A DNA stretch of 6,074 nt, from contig JALUUZ010000542.1 in NCBI GenBank assembly GCA_027021095.1, forward strand, positions 1 to 6,074, in the 5' to 3' direction. The notes under the pieces are model-generated. The model did not search any database, had not been told where the DNA came from, and was given only the letters and a program-made list of their open reading frames with translations. The translations under genes and the position numbers were made by a program. The DNA is from Gammaproteobacteria bacterium. GTDB lineage: Bacteria > Pseudomonadota > Gammaproteobacteria > SZUA-21. Shown here piece after piece: positions 1 to 3,972 of this stretch (position 1 is its first letter; every line of letters begins with the position of its first letter).

Positions 1-96
1 GTTCTGGCGCTGGAAAAAGGTGAGTGGCTAGCCCGCATTTCTCACCACCGTTCGTCGCGAGACGGTGCAAGGGTGCGGGATGGGTGGTTTTCGTGA
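1..96 (+). CDS. Possible C-terminal end of an upstream gene, read into the MITE
   Basis: Frame 1 is open from the window edge and stops at TGA 94-96. Its first nine codons read VLALEKGEW. From codon 10 onward the frame lies inside the inverted-repeat element and encodes a Ser/Arg/His/Gly-rich tail. If a plus-strand gene really enters from the left, the mobile element has replaced its native C-terminus. The other two frames close at 21-23 and 29-31, and the latter stop is made by the CTAG at the element's edge. Thirty-two codons are too few to prove coding, there is no recognisable domain, and the frame could be open by chance. Function unknown. Confidence 0.2.
   Translation, partial: VLALEKGEWLARISHHRSSRDGARVRDGWFS
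28..49 (+). repeat. Left terminal inverted repeat of the MITE
   Basis: This 22-base arm is perfectly complementary to 190-211. It includes the CTAG at 28-31 that may be a target duplication. Confidence 0.8.
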
Positions 97-112
97 CCGA
101 GGAGCGCGCAGG

Positions 113-128
113 CATAGTCGACACTATG
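113..128. repeat. Short internal hairpin of the MITE
   Basis: CATAGT (113-118) and ACTATG (123-128) form a perfect 6-bp stem around the tetraloop CGAC. It sits near the middle of the element and may be a structural or protein-binding feature; no function can be assigned. Confidence 0.4.
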
Positions 129-189
129 TCGAGCACGCCGACCGAGTGAAAGCCAGCCAGGGCGTGCCATTGTGCCGTCGCAGTAGAAG

Positions 190-211
190 GGTGGTGAGAA
201 ATGCGGGCTAG
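190..211 (-). repeat. Right terminal inverted repeat of the MITE
   Basis: This 22-base arm is the exact reverse complement of 28-49. It ends in CTAG (208-211), only nine bases before the hairpin that follows the small exported-protein gene. Confidence 0.8.
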
Positions 212-220
212 GAGCTTACC

Positions 221-247
221 CGGGCTGCGCGGGAACCGCACAGCCCG
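221..247 (-). terminator. Strong hairpin after the small exported-protein gene, possible terminator
   Basis: CGGGCTG (221-227) pairs with CAGCCCG (241-247). After one C/A mismatch, GCGG (229-232) pairs with CCGC (236-239) around a GAA loop, giving eleven base pairs in 27 bases. It begins ten bases beyond the TAA of the minus-strand gene ending at 257, where a terminator would be expected. There is no U-run on either side, so it is not a classical intrinsic terminator. It may act as a 3' stabilising or Rho-assisted structure. Its closeness to the MITE end at 211 means it could also be unrelated to termination. Confidence 0.4.
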
Positions 248-256
248 AAGCAATGC

Positions 257-592
257 TTACCTTCGGTGTCCCCACACATACCAGTTCGGATAGACCCAGA
301 CCCAATATCCATGTTTTCCATGTCTGCCACACCAGTGGCCACCCCGCCAGTATCCATAGTCCCGGAAGTTACCGTATTTATGGCGGTCGCGGGGACAGTA
401 GATCACCTGTTTCAGTACATGATACTTTCCATGTACCGTGGCGGCGTGCGGATAGCCTAAATCGGCAACCGCCTGGTTGGAAATAAAGAACAGAATTACT
501 GCTGCCAGAAACAAAGATTTCCACAGGACTGCCGCAGCGGCGGATTTCTTGGGTGTTTCCGGTAAACGTTGCGTGGTTGTCTTTTTCAGCAT
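257..592 (-). CDS. Small exported Gly/Tyr/Trp/His-rich protein of unknown function
   Basis: This is a 111-residue protein I do not recognise as a named family. It has a long basic, Ala-rich N-region (1-22), a hydrophobic core (about 22-38) and the stretch SNQAVADLG, whose AVA|D junction at 43/44 looks like a signal peptidase I site. It is therefore probably exported to the periplasm or cell surface. The mature part of about 68 residues is dominated by Gly, Tyr, Trp, His, Arg and Lys, with motifs GYWRGGHW (80-87) and GYWVWVYP (95-102). This recalls the loose WxxGxW/YxWxxGxW repeat proteins of proteobacterial envelopes. Two cysteines (66 and 88) and eight histidines after the predicted cleavage site could permit a disulfide or metal binding; this is inference. 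The ATG start is supported by GGAG seven bases upstream. It lies alone after a gap from the methyltransferase gene, with its own candidate promoter at 705-732, and is followed by the 221-247 hairpin. Confidence 0.65.
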   Translation of the reverse strand: MLKKTTTQRLPETPKKSAAAAVLWKSLFLAAVILFFISNQAVADLGYPHAATVHGKYHVLKQVIYCPRDRHKYGNFRDYGYWRGGHWCGRHGKHGYWVWVYPNWYVWGHRR

Positions 593-599
593 GTTTTGT

Positions 600-603
600 C
601 TCC
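600..603 (-). promoter_or_regulatory. Ribosome binding site of the small exported-protein gene
   Basis: On the minus strand GGAG precedes the ATG at 592 by seven bases. This fixes the start codon, which matters because the N-region before the hydrophobic core is unusually long for a signal peptide. Confidence 0.6.
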
Positions 604-704
604 AGACGATGATAGGTTCTATGTACCGATAATTTACAGAGGAATCGTGCGTAGTTTCCTTAACGCAGGTACTGGGAGCGGTGCTCGCAAAAGTATAGTA
701 GTGA

Positions 705-732
705 AGTATATGACAGATATTTCAAAACACAA
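705..732 (-). promoter_or_regulatory. Candidate sigma70-type promoter for the small exported-protein gene
   Basis: On the minus strand a TTGTGT -35-like box (732-727) is followed after 16 bases by TATACT (710-705), five of six matches to the -10 consensus. It lies in the most AT-rich stretch of the window, in the 254-base gap between the methyltransferase stop and the small gene, and would give a leader of roughly 100 bases. A second TATACT at 697-692 lacks a well-spaced -35. No gene is credible in the gap 593-846, and I see no clear terminator for the methyltransferase operon in it. Confidence 0.35.
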
Positions 733-846
733 ATTTTTAAAAACACGAAATAATAAGAACATACGGACTGTACAATACCCTTGATTCAGATGCTGTTGAA
801 ACCATGTCCATACGAACAACCGGCAAGCACTTGGCACAAGTTCTTC

Positions 847-1809
847 TTATTTTTCTTTTACCAGCCTGCAGACGAAAAAACCGATGGCTTGTTCGTCCGG
901 CAGTATTCGTATTGCATTGCTGAGCGATGGATCGAATCGCTGTTGCATCCAGCCTGTCAGTCCGGGTTGCACGCAGAGTTGCCTGCACAGTGGCCCGGTT
1001 GTATCGATGGGTGAAACCCGGATACTGCCCTGCATTTTCTTTAACAGGTGTTGAATCACCATTTCATTTTCTTCCGGCGCAAACGAGCAGGTGCTGTAGA
1101 CCAGGGTGCCGCCAGGTTTCAGGCACTGTGCGGCCGAGTACAGCAGCTGTTTCTGTTTACGTGCCATTTCACGGATTTTTCTGATGCTCCAGTATTTCAT
1201 CGACTCCGGCACCAGTGTCGAGAACCGTGCCTCGGAAGAACAGGGTGCATCGAGCAGTATCCTGTCGAACTGCTCTTTGCATTGTTTCCACAGCCAACGG
1301 CTGTCTTTGTGGTAGCAGCGTGTATTGTGCACATGGTGTTTTTCAAGATTGGCTTTCAGCTTGTAGTAACGCGACCGGACTTGCTCGACAGCGGAAATCT
1401 TTCCCTGGTTATGCATCAATTCAGCCAGGTGAATGGTCTTGCCGCCGGGTGCGGCGGTAAGGTCGGCGACCCAGTCAGTAGGCGCCGGTGCCAGCAGCAG
1501 CGCAGGCAGCATACTCGACAGGCTTTGTATATACAGGCTTCCGGCCGCAAACGGTGCGGAGCGGGTCAGCAGGGTTTTCTGTGCAGCCGGAATCCGGTAA
1601 ACCTGCGGCAGCCCGGGAACCGGTGTGGCCGACAGCCCGAGGCCTGTAAGCAGGCTGGGTGTCTGCGCGGCGGCAGGCACATGCTGCAGTAAGCGGAATG
1701 TCACCTCCTTGACCTGGCTGAAGCTGTCCAGGCAGCGCAGGTAGTCGGCCGGGGGAACGATGCCTTTCAGGCGTTCGGCAAACAGCGGGGGTAGAGGATT
1801 TGCCTGCAT
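847..1809 (-). CDS. NOL1/NOP2/Sun-family RNA (cytosine-5) methyltransferase
   Basis: This 320-residue SAM-dependent enzyme should transfer a methyl group to C5 of a cytosine in rRNA or tRNA; the target base cannot be told from sequence. Residues 93-106 (YIQSLSSMLPALLL) are the family's pre-core signature. Motif I is DLTAAPGGKT (116-125), the SAM-binding loop. Motif IV is LLDAPCSSEARF (185-196), with Cys190 as the family's product-release cysteine. Motif VI is VYSTCSFAPEENE (237-249), with Cys241 as the expected nucleophile. The C-terminus ends RILPDEQAIGFFVCRL, typical of these cores. There is no N-terminal NusB-like domain as in RsmB and no C-terminal PUA-type extension as in E. coli RsmF, so it is a compact core enzyme. 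The ATG is 26 bases after the hemF stop and lacks a clear Shine-Dalgarno sequence, but the N-terminus (LPPLFAERLKGIVP) fits the family. It is probably the last gene of the operon. I leave the symbol blank because RsmB, RsmF and other paralogues cannot be separated. Confidence 0.92.
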   Translation of the reverse strand: MQANPLPPLFAERLKGIVPPADYLRCLDSFSQVKEVTFRLLQHVPAAAQTPSLLTGLGLSATPVPGLPQVYRIPAAQKTLLTRSAPFAAGSLYIQSLSSMLPALLLAPAPTDWVADLTAAPGGKTIHLAELMHNQGKISAVEQVRSRYYKLKANLEKHHVHNTRCYHKDSRWLWKQCKEQFDRILLDAPCSSEARFSTLVPESMKYWSIRKIREMARKQKQLLYSAAQCLKPGGTLVYSTCSFAPEENEMVIQHLLKKMQGSIRVSPIDTTGPLCRQLCVQPGLTGWMQQRFDPSLSNAIRILPDEQAIGFFVCRLVKEK

Positions 1810-1835
1810 CAGGCAGTCTTGCCAACGGCAGTGGA

Positions 1836-2741
1836 CTACAGCCAGTCTCTTGGCTGCAGGTAGTCGTAGAGCCTGGCTTCTTCGGTGCCCGGTTCAGGGT
1901 GCCAGTCGTAGCGCCATGCGGCAAGCGGCGGCAGGGACATCAGGATCGATTCCGTACGTCCGCCGGTCTGCAGCCCGAACAGTGTGCCACGGTCATAGAC
2001 CAGGTTGAACTCGACATAGCGGCCGCGGCGGTAAAGTTGAAAGTCGCGCTGTGTCGCTGTGTACGGGTGATCCCGCCGCCGTTGCACGATCGGCAGGTAG
2101 GCGGGAATATAATGGTCACCGATACTGCGCATAAAAGCGAAACATTGTTCGAACTCCCACTGGTTCAGATCGTCGAAGAACAACCCGCCGACGCCACGGG
2201 TTTCCTCGCGGTGTTTCAGGTAAAAATATTCATCACACCATTTCTTGTATCGTGCGTAGACCTGTTCACCAAACGGTTCACAGGCGGCGCGGGCGGTCTG
2301 ATGCCAGTGCACGCAGTCTTCATCGAACGGGTAGTACGGAGTGAGATCGAAACCGCCGCCGAACCACCAGATGGGCTCTGTTCCAGGCTTGCTGGCGGTA
2401 AAGAAACGCACATTGGCATGTGACGTAGGCACATAAGGGTTTCTGGGGTGAATCACCAGCGACACACCGAGCGCATCGAAGTCTCTGCCGGCCAGTTCCG
2501 GGCGGTGTGCGGTGGCCGACGCGGGCAGCTGGCCGCCGCTGACATGAGAGAAGTTGACTCCGGCCTGTTCGAACAGGTCACCCTGTGCCAGCACCCGGGT
2601 ACGTCCTCCGCCTTCGCCTTGCTCACGTTGCCACAGGTCTTCGGTGAACGGTTTGCCGTCCTCATCGGCCAGTGCTTTACAGATGCTGTCCTGCAAGGCC
2701 AGCAGATAGTCTTTGATGCGTTGAATGTGGTCTTCAGACAT
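1836..2741 (-). CDS. hemF: Oxygen-dependent (aerobic) coproporphyrinogen III oxidase
   Basis: HemF oxidatively decarboxylates two propionate side chains of coproporphyrinogen III to vinyl groups, using O2, to give protoporphyrinogen IX in cytoplasmic haem synthesis. The protein is 301 residues, close to the 299 of E. coli HemF, and similar along its whole length. Conserved blocks include GVNFSHVSG (61-69), SATAHRPELAG (75-85), NPYVPTSHANVRFF (101-114), WWFGGGFDLTPYY (125-137), KKWCDEYFYLKHR (166-178), GGLFFDDLN (185-193) and LFGLQTGGRTESILMS (254-269). His98, His108, His147 and His177 match the four conserved histidines of the E. coli enzyme. The open frame continues upstream to 2879, but those codons lie within tsaC and resemble nothing in HemF. 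ATG 2741 is preceded by AAGGA and gives the normal N-terminus. The gene is seven bases after the tsaC stop, so translational coupling is likely. Its presence implies at least partly aerobic life. aroE, often its neighbour, is absent. Confidence 0.98.
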   Translation of the reverse strand: MSEDHIQRIKDYLLALQDSICKALADEDGKPFTEDLWQREQGEGGGRTRVLAQGDLFEQAGVNFSHVSGGQLPASATAHRPELAGRDFDALGVSLVIHPRNPYVPTSHANVRFFTASKPGTEPIWWFGGGFDLTPYYPFDEDCVHWHQTARAACEPFGEQVYARYKKWCDEYFYLKHREETRGVGGLFFDDLNQWEFEQCFAFMRSIGDHYIPAYLPIVQRRRDHPYTATQRDFQLYRRGRYVEFNLVYDRGTLFGLQTGGRTESILMSLPPLAAWRYDWHPEPGTEEARLYDYLQPRDWL

Positions 2742-2748
2742 GTCGGTG

Positions 2749-3336
2749 TCATCCTTCAGTGCTGCGTGGCGGCCTGTGTGTCCCGGCGCGGACGAGTTCA
2801 TTGGTGGCGGCGACGCGGATCTCGGTTGGACGGCCTGGCTTGCCCACCTCGCCCTTGACGATATAATCGAGGTTAGCATTGAATTGAATTCTTGTCGCCA
2901 GCGCGGTTTTCGCCGGTGTACGGCCGCTCAGGTTGGCACTGGTCGAGACCAGGGCCTGCCCGGTCAGTCGGCAAAGCCTGGCGGCGATGGGGTGGCTGGT
3001 CAGGCGCAGTGCGATCGTGCCGCGATAGCCGGTCAACCAGCCTGGTGTCCGCGGGCTGGCGTCGAAGATCCAGGTCACGGGGCCGGGCCAGCTGGCAAGC
3101 ACTTGGTCGCTGAACGCTGAGTCCGGGTCGGCCACGAACGGCGCCAGTTGCTCGAGCGAGCAACCGATCAGGATCAGGCCCTTACTGACAGCGCGGCGTT
3201 TCAAGTAAAGTATTCTGGCGACCGCAGCCGGGTCCATCGGCTGGCAGCCAAGGCCGTAGACTGCTTCGGTCGGGTAGCCGATCACACCGCCGTTGCGCAG
3301 CAGCCTGGCGGCAAATTCGAGCATGCAGGAGGGCAT
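2749..3336 (-). CDS. tsaC: L-threonylcarbamoyladenylate synthase (YrdC/Sua5 family)
   Basis: TsaC makes threonylcarbamoyl-AMP from threonine, bicarbonate and ATP, the first step of t6A37 modification in tRNAs reading ANN codons; TsaB, TsaD and TsaE finish it. The 195-residue length matches short bacterial TsaC (E. coli 190) and excludes the two-domain Sua5 form. Diagnostic blocks are YPTEAVYGLGC (21-31), LKRRAVSKGLILI (45-57, the lysine/arginine nucleotide- and substrate-binding stretch), WPGPVTWIF (83-91), LVSTSANLSG (129-138) and the C-terminal RPTEIR (169-174). ATG 3336 lies five bases after the purE stop and has only a weak ribosome binding site, so coupling to purE translation is likely; Met5 (3324) is a less favoured alternative. 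The TGA stop overlaps the hemF ribosome binding site. The few residues after 186 (HRPPRSTEG) are a variable tail. Confidence 0.96.
   Translation of the reverse strand: MPSCMLEFAARLLRNGGVIGYPTEAVYGLGCQPMDPAAVARILYLKRRAVSKGLILIGCSLEQLAPFVADPDSAFSDQVLASWPGPVTWIFDASPRTPGWLTGYRGTIALRLTSHPIAARLCRLTGQALVSTSANLSGRTPAKTALATRIQFNANLDYIVKGEVGKPGRPTEIRVAATNELVRAGTHRPPRSTEG
2752..2756 (-). promoter_or_regulatory. Ribosome binding site that decides the hemF start
   Basis: AAGGA on the minus strand lies ten bases before ATG 2741 and runs straight into the tsaC TGA (2751-2749). It supports the 301-residue HemF over the longer in-frame start at 2879. Confidence 0.6.
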
Positions 3337-3341
3337 GGTAT

Positions 3342-3845
3342 CTAGCCGAGTGATTCCTGCAGCGCGGTGTCCTTGGCGATCACCGCATCGGCGTTCTGGC
3401 GGCGTTCGGCGGTCAGCCTGTCGGCCAGTTCAAGGTCGTTCAATGCAAGAATCTGGGCGGCCAGGTAGGCAGCGTTCTTTGCACCGGGCTTGCCGATCGC
3501 GACACAGGCGACCGGGATGCCGCCTGGCATCTGTACCGTCGACAAAAGCGAGTCCATCCCCTTCAGCGCACCTGCATCGAGTGGAATGCCGATGACCGGT
3601 TTCAGCGTCAGGCCGGCGACTGTGCCGGCAAGGTGTGCAGCCAGCCCGGCGGCGGCGATAAACACCTGGCAGCCGCGCAGTTCGGCGTCTTTGACATAGT
3701 GTACGGTCTGCTCTGGAGTGCGGTGTGCGGAGGTGATCTTGACCTCGAAGTCGACTTTCAGCTGTTTGAGTATATCCAGAGTGTTTTGCATGACGGGCAG
3801 GTCCGAGTCTGATCCCATCAGTACTGCAACGAAAGGCTTGGTCAT
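3342..3845 (-). CDS. purE: PurE, N5-carboxyaminoimidazole ribonucleotide mutase / AIR carboxylase
   Basis: PurE forms 4-carboxyaminoimidazole ribonucleotide in purine synthesis. Class I enzymes rearrange N5-CAIR made by PurK; class II enzymes carboxylate AIR directly. The protein has 167 residues (E. coli 169). It shows VLMGSDSDLPVM (8-19, phosphate/ribose loop), SAHRTPE (39-45), AAGLAAHLAG (65-74, with the conserved active-site His71), PVIGIPLDAGALKGMDSLLSTVQMP (83-107, given here only to locate the block) and GKPGAKNAAYLAAQIL (118-133). The overall pattern, including SAHRTP and DSLLSTVQMPGGIPV, is class I-like. However, GLAAHLAG replaces the usual GGAAHLPG and purK does not follow. The ATG has AGGAAG seven bases upstream. 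It is the first gene of the tightly spaced cluster, 127 bases after topA, with a candidate promoter at 3877-3905. No PurR-type operator is evident. Confidence 0.97.
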   Translation of the reverse strand: MTKPFVAVLMGSDSDLPVMQNTLDILKQLKVDFEVKITSAHRTPEQTVHYVKDAELRGCQVFIAAAGLAAHLAGTVAGLTLKPVIGIPLDAGALKGMDSLLSTVQMPGGIPVACVAIGKPGAKNAAYLAAQILALNDLELADRLTAERRQNADAVIAKDTALQESLG

Positions 3846-3850
3846 TTCTG

Positions 3851-3856
3851 CTTCCT
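3851..3856 (-). promoter_or_regulatory. Ribosome binding site of purE
   Basis: AGGAAG on the minus strand is optimally placed before ATG 3845, with seven bases between AGGA and the ATG. It confirms the start and suggests efficient independent initiation at the head of the cluster. Confidence 0.65.
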
Positions 3857-3876
3857 GTTGTGATTGGAAAACGCGA

Positions 3877-3905
3877 AAGATACAAGGTCAGTGCGCTGGT
3901 TGCAA
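3877..3905 (-). promoter_or_regulatory. Candidate sigma70-type promoter for purE-tsaC-hemF-methyltransferase
   Basis: On the minus strand TTGCAA (3905-3900) and TATCTT (3882-3877) are separated by exactly 17 bases, each matching its consensus at four of six positions. It lies in the 127-base topA-purE gap and would start transcription roughly 25 bases before the purE start. I see no strong terminator for topA in this gap, so read-through from topA is also possible. Confidence 0.35.
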
Positions 3906-3917
3906 GACATGATCTTG
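3903..3917. repeat. Short inverted repeat in the topA-purE gap
   Basis: CAAGA (3903-3907) and TCTTG (3913-3917) are a 5-bp inverted repeat around CATGA. It overlaps the edge of the candidate purE -35 box, so it could be an operator half-site pair or a weak hairpin. It is short enough to occur by chance. Confidence 0.2.
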
Positions 3918-3972
3918 AGTTCGCCGGGATTTTGCCGGGTGCGGGTGTGATTCAGGCCGATGCTGTGCCGAT

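Larger units (their letters stand above)
28..211. mobile_element. MITE-like non-coding element with perfect 22-bp terminal inverted repeats
   Basis: The left arm (28-49) begins CTAGCCCGCATTTCTCACC, and the right arm (190-211) is its exact reverse complement over 22 bases. Pairing fails immediately outside (27/212) and inside (50/189), so the repeat has sharp boundaries. The outermost four bases on each side are CTAG, which is itself palindromic. They may be a 4-bp target duplication flanking a 176-bp core (32-207), or simply the end of the repeat. The interior has no long open frame and no transposase. It contains a short hairpin at 113-128 and two copies of GACCGAG (95-101 and 140-146). Size, perfect termini and lack of coding fit a miniature inverted-repeat transposable element mobilised by a transposase elsewhere. 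The responsible insertion-sequence family cannot be proved here; IS1380-like is a guess from the CC...GG ends and possible 4-bp duplication. Confidence 0.7.

Noticed and set aside
253..486. Plus-strand open frame overlapping the small exported-protein gene
   Set aside because: Its protein is Ser/His/Pro-rich as expected from the complement of a Trp/Gly/Tyr-rich gene. The minus-strand frame has a good ribosome binding site and signal peptide, so it is preferred.
634..837. Minus-strand 67-codon open frame in the AT-rich gap
   Set aside because: It overlaps the candidate promoter and has no recognisable domain; composition looks non-coding.
1048..1692. 214-codon plus-strand open frame opposite the methyltransferase
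   Set aside because: It is antisense to a well-conserved gene, has no recognisable domain, and long antisense frames are expected in GC-rich coding DNA.
1800..2423. 207-codon plus-strand open frame opposite hemF
   Set aside because: It is antisense to strongly conserved HemF sequence, without a recognisable domain.
2742..2879. Forty-six extra in-frame codons upstream of hemF
   Set aside because: They lie within tsaC, do not resemble any HemF N-terminus, and the ribosome binding site and family length both favour ATG 2741.
3862..3880. PurR-like operator upstream of purE
   Set aside because: The GAAAACGCGAAAG stretch has a CGCG centre but its flanks are not symmetric and it does not match the PurR box well.
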